NCBI GenBank assembly: GCA_022316685.1
Contig: JAKJHU010000859.1
Coordinates: forward strand, 48,530 to 112,529
Reading direction: 5' to 3'
DNA from: Progne subis subis
Lineage: Eukaryota > Chordata > Aves > Passeriformes > Hirundinidae
Length of the DNA stretch: 64,000 bases
Shown here: piece by piece, positions 11,200 through 21,215 of the stretch
How the letters are laid out: the number at the start of each line of letters is the position of its first letter
Numbering within the stretch: the stretch's first letter is position 1
Notes under the pieces: model-generated
The model's database searches: none
Told to the model about the DNA's origin: nothing
Seen by the model: only the letters and a program-made list of their open reading frames with translations
Made by a program: the position numbers and the translations under genes

Positions 11200-11294
11200 C
11201 CACCAGAGGGCAGCAGTGAGCAGGGTTAAACAGCGGCACTGCGCCTGCCCTGCCACCAGCTGCAGTTCCGGGTGCCACCAGCAGGTGGCAGCAC
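11200..11294 (+). promoter_or_regulatory. Pair of CTCF-like motifs
   Basis: CCACCAGAGGGCAGCAG at 11200-11216 and CCACCAGCAGGTGGCAGCAC at 11275-11294 both fit the CCASYAGRKGGC core of vertebrate CTCF sites, in the same orientation about 75 bp apart. The pair recurs in five other spacer copies (27.5, 38.4, 44.3, 51.3 and 58.7 kb). Binding is not shown by sequence alone. Confidence 0.5.
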
Positions 11295-11329
11295 GAGCTG
11301 GCAGCGCTGCCCAGCACCCGCCCCGCCCC

Positions 11330-11820
11330 ATCCCGGCCCAGGGGCTCTGCAATGGTTTGGGATTAAAGCCCGTGCGGTTCCAGCCCTGCCATGGGCAGGG
11401 ACATCTTCCCCTGGGCCAGGCTGCTCCAGGCTCCCCAACCTCGCCTTGGACACGGCCAGGGTCCGGGCAGCCACAACTTCTCTGGCCAGCCTGCACCAGG
11501 GCCTCACTGCACTCACAGGGAAGGATACCTCTCATTATCCCATCTTGGAATCATCTCAATATCCCATCTAGGATTCCTCCCAATATATCATCTAGGATTC
11601 CTCTCAAAATATCATCTAGGATTCCCCTCAATATCCCATCTGACCCTGCCATCTGGCACTGGGAAGCCATTTCCCTTGTCCTGCCCCTCCATGACCTTGT
11701 CCAAAGTCCCTCCCCAGTTCTCCTGGAGCTCCTTTAGCCAGTGGAAGGAGCTTTGGTGTCTCCCTCAATCCTTCTCCAGGCTGAACACCCACAACTGTCT
11801 CCACAGAAGAGGGGCCTCAC
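11330..11820 (-). mobile_element. CR1-type LINE 3' fragment with internal 24-bp repeat
   Basis: The reverse strand carries the CR1 3'-region text (CTGCCCATGGCAGGG; GGCCTGGAGCAGCCTGG) and the segment around GATGGGATATTGAGAGG, here amplified into several 24-bp copies at about 11530-11645. The ERV 5' LTR starts directly after it. Confidence 0.75.
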
Positions 11821-11823
11821 CTC

Positions 11824-12456
11824 TGTTGAGGGTTAAGTTCTCCTGTAGAATTTTTCCCCCCCGCCCCGTTTAAGTAGGGGCAGTTTAAGCGGTGCTTAAC
11901 CTGACAAAAGAAGTTGATCACTTGGTTTTGGGGAAGGGAGGAGGCTCCGGAGAGAGCTGGGGGGTGGCCTCACTTCTCTCAGCTTTCCCGGGGAGGACGG
12001 TCAGACTACGGGTGGCTGCCTGGAGTCCACAGCTAACGGAGGAGTTTGGTCCTGGGAATTCTATCATCTGTTAGAGCGCCCAGGAATTCGGAGTTTCTTC
12101 GTTACCCTGCTGGATTTTGGGTCAGCCCGGGGTCCAGCCGCTGCGAGTTCTTCGGCACTGCCCACTTTGCCTGCCGGGGCACACCCCTGCCTGCCTGCTG
12201 AGGACAAATCCATCGCTTCCAGCTTGCAGCCATCAGCGACGGACTTTGCCACCGTTTGCCCTCAGGGTTCTTGGTTCTGTTTTACTGTTATTATAAGTGC
12301 TGTTGTTGTTTGTCTGTCCTGTTATATTTACTAGTAAAGGATTGTTATTCCTTTTCCCTATAGCTCTGACCGAAAGTTTTTTTTTAATCTTCTAAATTAT
12401 AATAACCCGGAGGCTTGCCTCTCCTTAGCAGACAACTGTCTTTTTCAAACCAAGAC
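11824..12456 (+). repeat. 5' LTR of the provirus
   Basis: Begins TGTTGAGGGTTAAG and ends AAGACA. It aligns almost base for base with 17641-18286, apart from a shortened C-run and a roughly 14-bp gap near its start. Confidence 0.9.
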
Positions 12457-12462
12457 AGAATT

Positions 12463-12480
12463 TGGCGCCCAACGTGGGGC
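12463..12480 (+). other. Primer-binding site, tRNA-Lys type
   Basis: TGGCGCCCAACGTGGGGC matches the complement of the tRNA-Lys(1,2) 3' end used by several retroviruses, and lies a few bases after the LTR. ERV-L elements were named for a tRNA-Leu site, so this pairing is unusual. Confidence 0.85.
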
Positions 12481-12626
12481 TCGAGGGGCATTGAGAGAAA
12501 AAGGAATAACAGTTCTTAAGTGCCTACATTGTTGCGTACTGGGCATCATGTGGTCTGCCTTTTGTCTGGTTCGGGTGGCATGTGGGTGTGGCCGTAGTTC
12601 TCCCATTTGCAGGCCCTTTTCTAAAC

Positions 12627-14348
12627 ATGGGGCCTGTAACTAAGGTTGCTGTGGCTGTTATCCAGTTTGCTACATGGGTTAACGAAGTGAGGAAATCGTG
12701 GATTTTTAATTTTCTCTGGAAGGCAGGCACATGGATTCAGGGCTACCATACACTGACTGTGTGTTTTTGGGGTTATTTTAAGAACGGTACATACTGTGAG
12801 GAAATGATACCAGGGGAAACCTTTTCCCAACCCTTCACCCAGCTCTTTGGGCCTACCCCACCAGTCTTTGAAGGGTTCAAATCTTTGAATGTTAATGACA
12901 TCATACAGTGGCTGGTGTTGCTGGTATGCCTGTTCTGTGTAGCATTTAGAGATAAGGGGAGACTGGACTGGGTAACCACCCTGATACCTGCCCTAGGGAA
13001 TAAGGATACTGCCCCACAGCCTGACCCTGCCCCACAGCCTGAGCCTGCCCCACAGCCTGCCTCAGGAATAAACCACCCAGATTTGGTGAAGGAGATAGGT
13101 GAGATGCTGAGGGAGTACCTTGCCCCTGTAGTAGCCTCATTAGCCCCAGCTGCTGAGAAACCCTCCCCCTGCCCCGACAAAGGAGAGTCTGATGGTGCAG
13201 CAGCGGAACCCACAGACGTTACAACCGTCCAGGTTCCAGCTGAACCACAGGGGCAGCCACAGCCAGCAGCAGTGGCCCCTTTGGAAACAAAGAAGTACAA
13301 GGTGAAATCAGAGCACCCAGGCAACAAGGATAAGAAAGGAGGGCCCTCACAACCCGCGGGGGACTCAGAGGTTGAGATCATCACCGAGTCCCTGACATAT
13401 GAAAGTCTCCGTAATCTGCAAAAAGATCTTGCACGACGGGGACGTGAGGCTTATACAGCCTGGTTAGTTCGGGTCTGGGACCTTATAGGTACAGGCGTGC
13501 AGCTAGATAGTAGTGAGGCAAGGAATTTGGGACCCTTGACCCAGGACTCGGGTGTGAATCAGGTATTTGTAAGGGAGCCAGGGCCCCTTTCCCTTTGGGA
13601 GCGGCTTTTAATGAGTGTAAGGGAGAGGTTTGTCCACAGAGACAGAATGCAGGAGCACCATCACAGAATGCGCTGGAAGACCCTTGAGGAAGGGATCCAA
13701 CAGCTGAGAGAAGTGGCAGTATTGGAGGTACTCTTTGGGAGGGGTGGACAGCATGATAATGACCCCGACAAAGTCAGGTGCACAGGGCAAATGCTGTGGA
13801 ACCTGGCAACTCTAGGACCATCTCAATACGCCACCTTCATTGCAACAATTAATGCCGATAACAACCGAGAGACAGTGGGTTCTGTGGCCAACAAGCTTAG
13901 AAATTATGAGAGCATGATCAGTGGCCCAATGCAGGCTCAGGTCTCTGCCATGGTTAAGGAACTCAGAGAGGAGATGAGGGAGGTGAGGGAGGAGATGAGG
14001 AGGAACAGTTCCTGTGTGGCACCGGTGCGAGTTACAGGCCCCAGAGTCAGAGCTCAACGGCCCCCAGCTAGAGAGAGAGGGTACACCCCACGAGCTGACC
14101 TGTGGTTCTTTCTGAGTGACCATGGGGAAGACATGGGAAGGTGGCATGGGAAACCCACTTCTGCCCTGGCAGCAAGGGTGCGTGAGCTCAAAGAGAGAAA
14201 CACTAACCGAGGGGGTTCCACTAAGATGAAGGTAGCCTCAACCTCACATGACCAAGCTGCCAGGTATTATAGAAGTGAGGATATGTCAGATCCCTGTGAA
14301 GGAACCTCTACCATGTATGCCCAGGAAGGGAGTAATGACCAGTGCTAG
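12627..14348 (+). CDS. gag: Provirus gag-like polyprotein
   Basis: The open frame starts at the first ATG (MGPVTKV), giving about 573 residues. It has a hydrophobic stretch (WLVLLVCLFCVAF), a short Pro-Gln-rich repeat (PQPDPAPQPEPAPQPA), a charged central part, and near the C-terminus a heptad-like EEMREVREEMRR segment. No CCHC zinc knuckle and no clear major homology region could be found. The frame upstream to 12582 is open but has only GTG. It ends with TAG at 14346-14348, and pro-pol continues in the same frame, as in elements that express pol by stop readthrough. The Gag role is inferred from position, not from a recognised domain. Confidence 0.7.
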   Translation: MGPVTKVAVAVIQFATWVNEVRKSWIFNFLWKAGTWIQGYHTLTVCFWGYFKNGTYCEEMIPGETFSQPFTQLFGPTPPVFEGFKSLNVNDIIQWLVLLVCLFCVAFRDKGRLDWVTTLIPALGNKDTAPQPDPAPQPEPAPQPASGINHPDLVKEIGEMLREYLAPVVASLAPAAEKPSPCPDKGESDGAAAEPTDVTTVQVPAEPQGQPQPAAVAPLETKKYKVKSEHPGNKDKKGGPSQPAGDSEVEIITESLTYESLRNLQKDLARRGREAYTAWLVRVWDLIGTGVQLDSSEARNLGPLTQDSGVNQVFVREPGPLSLWERLLMSVRERFVHRDRMQEHHHRMRWKTLEEGIQQLREVAVLEVLFGRGGQHDNDPDKVRCTGQMLWNLATLGPSQYATFIATINADNNRETVGSVANKLRNYESMISGPMQAQVSAMVKELREEMREVREEMRRNSSCVAPVRVTGPRVRAQRPPARERGYTPRADLWFFLSDHGEDMGRWHGKPTSALAARVRELKERNTNRGGSTKMKVASTSHDQAARYYRSEDMSDPCEGTSTMYAQEGSNDQC

Positions 14349-15110
14349 AGGGGCCCTGCCTCTAGCCAGGGAGAGGCACGGGAAAACCGGATCTATTGGA
14401 CGGTGTGGATTCGATGGCCTGGCACATCAGAGCCACAGAAATACGAAGCTTTAGTTGATACTGGTTCGCAGTGTACACTGATACCATCGGAATATGTGGG
14501 GACAGAACCTATTTCCATTGCCGGGGTGACGGGGGGATCACAGGAATTGACTCTGTTGGAAGCCGAGGTGAGCCTGACCGGGAAGGAGTGGCAGAAACAT
14601 CCAATTGTGACTGGCTCAGGGGCCCCGTGTATTTTGGGCATAGACTTCCTCCGGAATGGCTATTACAAAGACTCTAAAGGACTCAGGTGGGCTTTTGGAA
14701 TAGCAGCTGTGGAGGCAGAGGGCATTAAGAAATTGAATACCTTGCCTGGACTGTCGGAGAACCCATCTGCAGTAGGACTCCTAAAGGTAGAAGAGCAACG
14801 AGTTCCAGTTGCCACCTTGACGGTGCACCGCCGACAGTACCGGACAAATCGAGATGCCGTGATCCCCATCCACAAGATGATCCGTGAGCTGGAGAGCCAA
14901 GGGGTGGTCAGCAAAACCCACTCACCCTTCAACAGCCCCATCTGGCCTGTGCGCAAGTCTGACGGAGAATGGAGATTGACTGTGGACTACCGTGCCTTGA
15001 ACGAAGTGACTCCACCACTGAGTGCTGCTGTGCCGGACATGCGGGAACTCCAGTACGAGCTGGAGTCCAAGGCAGCAAAATGGTACGCCACCATTGACAT
15101 TGCTAACAGC
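14349..15110 (+). pseudogene. pol: Provirus pro and N-terminal reverse transcriptase (frameshifted)
   Basis: In the gag frame after the single TAG. The protease is marked by A-L-V-D-T-G-S and I-L-G-I-D-F-L. Reverse transcriptase then begins, with PFNSPIWPV and LTVDYRALNE. Near 15110 an extra base breaks the frame, after which this frame reads unrelated sequence to a stop at 15233. It cannot yield a complete polymerase. Confidence 0.85.
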
Positions 15111-16110
15111 ATTTTTCTCCATTCCTCTGGCTGCAGAATGCAGGCCTCAGTTTGCTTTCACCTGGAGGGGCGTGCAGTACGCCTGGAACCGACTGCCCCA
15201 GGGGTGGAAACACAGCCCCACCATCTGCCATAGACTGATCCAGGTTGCACTGGAAAAGGGTAAGGCTCCGGAGCACCTACAGTATATCGATGACATCATT
15301 GTGTGGGGGAACATGGCAATGGAAGTGTTTGAGAAAGGAGAGAAGATCATCCAAATTCTCCTGAAAGCTGGTTTTGCCATCAAGCAGAGCAAGGTCAAGG
15401 GACCTGCCCGAGAGATCCAGTTCCTGGGAGTAAAGTGGCAAGATGGACGGCGGCAGATTCCCACTGAGGTCATCAATAAGATCACCGCAATGTCTCCACC
15501 GACCAGCAAGAAGGAAACACAAGCTTTCCTAGGCGCCATAGGTTTCTGGAGAATGCACATTCCTGAGTACAGCCAGATTGTGAGCCCTCTCTACCTGGTC
15601 ACCCGCAAGAAGAACGATTTCCACTGGGGCCCTGAACAGCAACAAGCCTTTGCCCAGATCAAGCAGGAAATCGCTCATGCAGTAGCCCTTGGCCCAGTCA
15701 GGACAGGACCAGATGTGAAGAACGTGCTCTACTCAGCAGCCGGGAACAATGGCCTGTCCTGGAGCCTTTGGCAGAAGGTGCCTGGGGAGACTCGGGGCCG
15801 ACCACTGGGATTCTGGAGCCGAAGCTACAGAGGGTCTGAAGCCAACTCCACTCCAACAGAGAAGGAAATCTTGGCTGCCTATGAAGGAGTTCAAGCTGCC
15901 TCAGAGGTGATTGGCACAGAAGCACAACTCCTGCTGGCACCTCGACTACCAGTGCTGGGGTGGATGTTTAAAGGAAAGGTTCCCTCCACCCATCATGCCA
16001 CCGACGCCATGTGGAGCAAATGGATTGCCCTCATCACTCAGCGTGCCCGCATTGGAAACCCAAAATCGCCCTGGGATTTTGGAGATAATTACAAACTGGC
16101 CAGAAGGTGA
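15111..16110 (+). pseudogene. pol: Provirus reverse transcriptase palm and connection (second frame)
   Basis: Continues RT in another frame with WNRLPQGW and the catalytic YIDD at 15283-15294, then thumb and connection sequence (FLGVKWQDGRRQIP; SKKETQAFLGAIGFWRMHIP). The frame shifts again near 16080 and ends at 16110. Confidence 0.88.
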
Positions 16111-16741
16111 GAACTTTGGTCTCACAGATGAAGAGGAGCAGGAACAAGTGACACGTGCAGAAGAGGGTCCACCATACAACCAACTACCAGCAGAAGAAAC
16201 ACGCTATGCTCTTTTCACTGATGGATCCTGCCGCATCGTAGGGATGAACCGGAAGTAGAAAGCAGCTGTATGGAGCCCCACACGACAGGTTGCAGAAGCC
16301 ACTGAAGGAGAAGGTGGGTCAAGCCAACTTGCTGAACTCAAAGCTGTTCAACTGGCCCTGGACATTGCTGAAAGAGAGAAGTGGCCAAAGCTCTACCTCT
16401 ACACTGATTCGTGGATGGTAGCCAATGCTCTGTGGGGTTGGCTGGACAGGTGGAAAAAGGCCAATTGGCAGCGTAGAGGAAAGCCAATCTGGGCTGCAGA
16501 TGAGTGGAAGGACATTGCCACTAGGGTAGAGAAGCTACCTGTCAAAGTCCATCATGTAGATGCCCATGTCCCCAAGAGTCAGGCTAATGAGGAGCACCGA
16601 AACAACGAGCAGGTAGATCAAGCTGCAAAGATAGAGGTGTCAAAGATAGACTTAGATTGGGAACACAAGGGAGAGTTGTTCCTAGCTCGATGGGCCCATG
16701 ATGCCTCAGGCCATCAGGGCAGAGATGCCACCTATAAGTAG
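16080..16741 (+). pseudogene. pol: Provirus RNase H and integrase zinc-domain start, two stops
   Basis: RNase H is seen as YALFTDGSC, then after an in-frame TAG (16256-16258) LYLYTDSWMV and HHVDAHVP. The integrase His-His pair follows (WAHDASGHQG). A second TAG at 16739-16741 falls between the His pair and the Cys pair of the zinc-binding domain. Confidence 0.85.
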
Positions 16742-17596
16742 GCACGAGACCGAGGGGTGGATCTAACCATGGACAGTATTTCTCAGGTTATCCATGACTG
16801 TGAGACGTGTGCTACCATCAAACAGGCCAAGCGGGTGAAGCCCCTATGGTATGGTGGACGATGGTCCAAATATAAGTACGGGGAAGCCTGGCAGATTGAC
16901 TACATCACCCTTCCCCAAACCCGCCAAGGCAAGCGCTATATGCTGACCATGGTGGAAGCCACCACTGGATGGTTGGAGACCTCCCCTGTGCCTCATGCTA
17001 CTGCCCGGAACACCATCCTGGGCCTTGAAAAGCAAATCCTGTGGAGACATGGTACCCCTGAGAGGATTGAGTCTGACAACGGGACTCATTTCAAGAACAG
17101 CCTTATAAACACCTGGGCTAGAGAACATGGCATTGAGTGGGTGTACCATATTCCTTATCATGCGCCAGCAGCTGGGAAAGTTGAACGGTGCAATGGCCTG
17201 CTTAAAACCACTTTGAAGGCACTGGGTGGGGGGACTTTCAAGAACTGGGAGATTAATTTAGCAAAGGCCACCTGGTTAGTGAACACTCGAGGTTCCACCA
17301 ACCGAGCAGGCCCTGCCCAGTCTGAGCCCCTGAGAACAAGAGATGGAGATAAGGTTCCAGTGGTACACATGAGAGGAATGCTGGGAAAAACTGTCTGGAT
17401 TAATTCTGCCTCCAGCAAAGACAATCCCGCTCGTGGGGTAGTTTTTGCTCAGGGACCTGGCTGCACATGGTGGGTGATGCAAAGGATGGAAAGACCCGCT
17501 GCACACCTCAAGGGGACCTTGTTTTTCGGTGAATACTGTGACTGTGTCTGTATTTATATTCACGTGTATATATATGTATATTATTTAAAGGTTTAA
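16742..17596 (+). pseudogene. pol: Provirus integrase core and C-terminus
   Basis: The Cys pair CETC is followed by a DD35E catalytic triad: Asp in WQIDYI, Asp in ESDNGTHF and Glu in GKVERCN, with 35 residues between the last two. The C-terminal domain has WVMQRM and the frame ends in a low-complexity tail. This segment alone is open for about 280 codons, but it is separated from upstream pol by a stop. No dUTPase or env follows before the 3' LTR. Confidence 0.88.
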
Positions 17597-17640
17597 ATTC
17601 AATATAATATGTTAGGGTGGGAAAAATTCGGGGTGGATAA

Positions 17641-18286
17641 TGTTGAGGGTTAAGTTCTCCTGTAGAATTTCCCCCCCCCCCCCCATGAGTTGCTAGATTT
17701 TAAGTAGGTGGCAGTTTAGCGGTGCTTAACCTGACAAAAGAAGTTGATCACTTGGTTTTGGGGAAGGGAGGAGGCTCCGGAGAGAGCTGGGGGGTGGCCT
17801 CACTTCTCTCAGCTTTCCCGGGGAGGACGGTCAGACTACGGGTAGCTGCCTGGAGTCCACAGCTAACGGAGGAGTTTGGTCCTGGGAATTCTATCATCTG
17901 TTGGAGTGCCCAGGAATTCGGAGTTTCTTCGTTACCCTGCTGGATTTTGGGTCAGCCCGGGGTCCAGCCGCTGCGAGTTCTTCGGCACTGCCCACTTTGC
18001 CTGCCGGGGCACACCCCTGCCTGCCTGCTGAGGACAAATCCATCGCTTCCAGCTTGCAGCCATCAGCGACGGACTTTGCCACCGTTTGCCCTCAGGGTTC
18101 TTGGTTCTGTTTTACTGTTATTATAAGTGCTGTTGTTGTTTGTCTGTCCTGTTATATTTACTAGTAAAGGACTGTTATTCCTTTTCCCTATAGCTCTGAC
18201 CGAAAGGTTTTTTTTAATCTTCTAAATTATAATAACCCGGAGGCTTGCCTCTCCTTAGCAGACAACTGTCTTTTTCAAACCAAGAC
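17641..18286 (+). repeat. 3' LTR of the provirus
   Basis: TGTTGAGG to AAGACA, near-identical to the 5' LTR. Its outer end abuts the 3' UTR of ART copy C on the opposite strand, 23 bp from that gene's GPI-exon stop. Confidence 0.9.
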
Positions 18287-18309
18287 AGTGACCTTGGTGA
18301 CCTCGGTGC

Positions 18310-18395
18310 TCAGAGGGTTCCAGTGACCACTGCCATGGCCACAGTGGCCAGGAGAAGCCCCCTGAGGTGGGGGGATTTGCTGGGGAGGCTCCCAC
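18310..18395 (-). other. ART copy C, GPI-anchor exon (use uncertain)
   Basis: Minus strand: acceptor TGTCCCCAG, then GGSLPSKSPHLRGLLL and a hydrophobic tail ending VVTGTL and TGA, 86 bp. The acceptor and coding are intact. The main exon of C has a stop before the usual donor position, so the exon is reached only if a donor further upstream is used, for example AATG|GTGACT in the codons after NCEWL/DCEWL. The provirus LTR begins just beyond the stop, so the normal poly(A) region is missing. Confidence 0.6.
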
Positions 18396-18700
18396 CTGGG
18401 GACAAAGAAAAGGGGAACTGGGGGACAATGGAGGGAGGGACAGGGGTGAGGGAGGAGCCCTGAGGGTTTGGGGGTCAGAGGGACCAGAAGGAGGTCCCTG
18501 TCCCCTGTACCCAGCCATGGGTGGCCAAGTCCCCCCAACCCCAGTGGGTGTCCCCAGCACTGGATGTCCCTGTCCCCCTCACCTGGCACTGGCTGTCCCC
18601 ATTCCCTGTGCCCAGCAATGGGCTGTCCTGTCTCCCACCCACAGTCCCCTCCTGCCCATGGTTGTCCCCAGCACCGTGTGTCCTTGTCCCCAGCCCTCAC

Positions 18701-19489
18701 TCAGTGTCCCCAACCCCTCCAGGTTGTCCCCATGAAGTCACCATTCAGCCACTCGCAGTCGTAGTTGCTGCGGTTCCCAATGGAGTGAAGTTCAATGAAC
18801 ACCATGTCCCCTTCCTCGCTGACATCAGTGACCTTGAAGATCTCGAAGGGTGGGATCAGCACCTCCTCCTCCTTAGGATACTTGGAGAATTTTTGGATGT
18901 CCGCGCTGTGGCACGTGCGCACCTTGAATAGAGTGCCATGCCCAAAATCCTGGGCCACCTTTTCCTTCTTTGACGACGACGTAAACTGACCAAAGCGGAC
19001 TTCGTCGTTTTTATTCGCCTTGAACTTGATGTCGCCCACCCCCCGGTGCACATCATAACACTGGTTCGGGTTTCTCAGCTTCTGGAGGGCCTGGGTCAGC
19101 AGGAAATGCAGCGATTTGAAGTGGAATTGGTTCCGGTACTTCCATTTGCTGCTTCCAGCCGCACGCGTGGCCTCGTTGAACTGCTGGTACAAGCGCAACT
19201 CCTTCATGGTGTAGGCCCTGAGAGCGATGGCCTCGTCTGTGGTAAGAGAGTGTGAATCGGAACCCTTCGCTTTCCAGTCGGCCTTGGCCTTCGTCCAGTT
19301 CTTGGCAAACATTTTATTCTCATTGAAGTCAGAGATCTGGAGTTCCTGGAATTTCTCGGGCATGGTATCCCTGCATTTCAGGTACTGGTCATCGAAAGAG
19401 TTCGGGGCCATGTCCATCTGCTTCTCATCAATGGCCACTGTGGCCACAGTCATTGCCAGCAGTGCCAGGGTGTGAGCCAGGGGGGCCAT
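18701..19489 (-). CDS. ART copy C: ecto-ADP-ribosyltransferase with complete R-S-ExE site
   Basis: 262 residues from MAPLAHT to GWGH and a stop. The signal peptide covers about 1-19. Active-site elements are R149 in HRGV, S171 in FTSSS and E207-E-E209 in KEEEVLIPP. It therefore has the full motif of arginine-specific ecto-ARTs, which use NAD+ to modify Arg on surface or secreted proteins. Four family cysteines are present (C39, C144, C193 and that in DCEWL). The frame ends without a GPI tail. It shares coding type with E and H and differs clearly from the A/B/D/F type. Its 5' flank keeps an octamer; its 3' flank is cut by the provirus. Confidence 0.85.
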   Translation of the reverse strand: MAPLAHTLALLAMTVATVAIDEKQMDMAPNSFDDQYLKCRDTMPEKFQELQISDFNENKMFAKNWTKAKADWKAKGSDSHSLTTDEAIALRAYTMKELRLYQQFNEATRAAGSSKWKYRNQFHFKSLHFLLTQALQKLRNPNQCYDVHRGVGDIKFKANKNDEVRFGQFTSSSKKEKVAQDFGHGTLFKVRTCHSADIQKFSKYPKEEEVLIPPFEIFKVTDVSEEGDMVFIELHSIGNRSNYDCEWLNGDFMGTTWRGWGH

Positions 19490-20319
19490 GGAGAAGAGAG
19501 GTCACCAGGAGCAGTGTGGGACACTGGGGGACACAGAGGGGACAGAGGGGACACTCGGTGTAACACAGTGAAGACACTTGGGGACACCAGGGAATGCTGA
19601 GGGAGCACTGAGAGAACATAGGGGACACTGAGGGGCCCCAGGAGACACTGAGGGGACACAGGGGACACTGAGGGACATGGGGAGGCTTCCTTGGTGAGGG
19701 GCTGGGGAGGGACAGTGGGGTCAGCCCAGAGAGAGGGGGCCAGCCCCAGCCAGGAGACCCCTGGACATGTCCTGGGACCAGATCCTCAATCCAGGGGTCA
19801 CCTCCTGACACCTCCCCCAGCAACCCCAGTGTCCCCGCCACCCCGATCCCACTCCCGTAGTTCCTTGTCCCCCCCTCCCGGTGTCTCCCAGTGCCTCCTT
19901 TACCCCAATCCCTCTCCCAGTCCCTTGTACTCCTCCCGCTGACCCTCTACCCCCCAGGACCCTGACCCAAGGCCTGGGGTCCCCCGGTGTCCCCCTTGTC
20001 CCTCTCCCATACCCCAACCCCACTCCCAGTCCCAGGAGATCCCCGCTGTCCCCCCAGGACCCTGATCCCATCCCATGTGCCCCCCAGCATCCCCCAGCGC
20101 CCCCCAGTACCCCACTGCCACTCCCACAGCCCTGTGCCCCCCATCGCTGCCCCCGGCCCATCCCAGGACCCCATTCCCAGTCTGGGGACACCCCCAGTGT
20201 CCCCCCGGACCCCAACCCCACAGCCCCATGAACCCCCCAATGTCCCCAGTGTCCCCCCAGCCCCTGGTACCGAAACGGGCCGGAGTGAACTCCCTGACAG
20301 AACTGGAGGGATCACAAAG

Positions 20320-20480
20320 CCGCAATCCTTTATCAGCTCACAGCGGATCTCTCCCGGCCCTGCGCCTCGGGGGGGACTTCGCCACGGGGCGCTAATCCAC
20401 TGCAATTACACATTTTCATTAAAACGTGTCCCTTATCTAAGACAGAGACAGCACGTCTCCTAGAAATAATTTGCATGGCC
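20320..20480 (-). promoter_or_regulatory. Promoter-like block of copy C
   Basis: The minus strand has ATGCAAAT (20469-20476) followed by the conserved presumed first exon, with a CTGTGAGC donor-like site near 20345. A clear TATA-like GATAAATAC is not present here. From 19500 to 20300 is C-rich (plus strand) quasi-repetitive sequence, taken as the 5' intron. From 20480 to 20890 is upstream flank also found in degraded form at other copies; no gene was seen in it. Confidence 0.5.
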
Positions 20481-20894
20481 CCGCCTCCCCCTGGAAGTCC
20501 TTTTATGGCACTGGGGAGTGGTAAAAATGGGGTCTCTGGGGGTCGTTTTCAGCAACCGCTTCGATATCAAAGGGACTTTTCCTAGAATGCTTTATTCCAC
20601 AGGTGCTGTCGGTTCCTGTCAGGGAACTTGCCAAAACCCCACCGGAGTTCCCTCTATCTGCTCCTCCACGGGTTCCAGCCACGTTTATCGTCCTGTGTGC
20701 AAACCTCCGCATCCTTTTATCACGTCTGCCCGTTCGTCTTCAGGCCCTGTGCAGCGCCTTCAGGGGAAGGGAAAATTTCCATTCTCTCTGTTGTTTGTCA
20801 CCCGGTAAAAGCAATGCTGCAGCCCTGGCATCATCCGTGCTGCCCTCCAGGAGCTCCAGGAGATCCAGGTCTTTGCTGTCCTGAGGAGACCAGA

Positions 20895-21215
20895 GATGGA
20901 CACGGCACTGGGCAGAGCTGGACACGGCACTGGGCAGAGCTGGACACAGAACTGGGCAGAGATGGACATTGCACTGGGCAGAGATGGACACGGCACTGGG
21001 CAGAACTGGACACAGCACTGGGCAGAGATGGACACAGCACTGGGCAGAACTGGACACAGCACTGGGCAGAGCTGGACATGGCACTGGGCAGAGATGGACA
21101 CGGCACTGGGCAGAGATGGACACAGCATTGGGCAGAGATGGACACGTCACTGGGCAGAAATGGACACGGCACTGGGCAGAGATGGACACGGCACTGGACA
21201 GAGGTGGACACAACA
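20895..21215. repeat. 22-bp minisatellite, longest array (about 14 copies)
   Basis: Units of the form GACACGGCACTGGGCAGAGCTG. The unit has few stops and its length is not a multiple of three, so long open frames run through it on both strands; these are not genes. The flank at 21216-21600 is CR1-like and unassigned sequence. Confidence 0.9.

Larger units (their letters stand above)
11824..18286 (+). mobile_element. ERV-L-type provirus with two LTRs
   Basis: Layout: 5' LTR, Lys-type primer-binding site, gag-like frame, protease, reverse transcriptase, RNase H, integrase, 3' LTR. The pol resembles class III (ERV-L) elements. There is no env, and no dUTPase is seen after the integrase. Pol is disabled by at least two frameshifts and two stops. 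The LTRs differ at about five base positions plus indels in the C-run, so the insertion is recent. The outer flanks (CACCTC on the left, GTGACC on the right) are not a target duplication, and the left flank's expected continuation is missing on the right. Confidence 0.9.

Noticed and set aside
11892..12252. Short open frames inside the LTRs (also 17722-18164)
   Set aside because: They lie within LTR sequence, occur in both LTRs and have no recognisable product.
17597..17640. An env gene between integrase and 3' LTR
   Set aside because: Only 44 bp separate the end of pol from the LTR.
20895..21215. Possible CRISPR array
   Set aside because: The repeats are head-to-tail with no unique spacers, in a vertebrate genome; it is a minisatellite.
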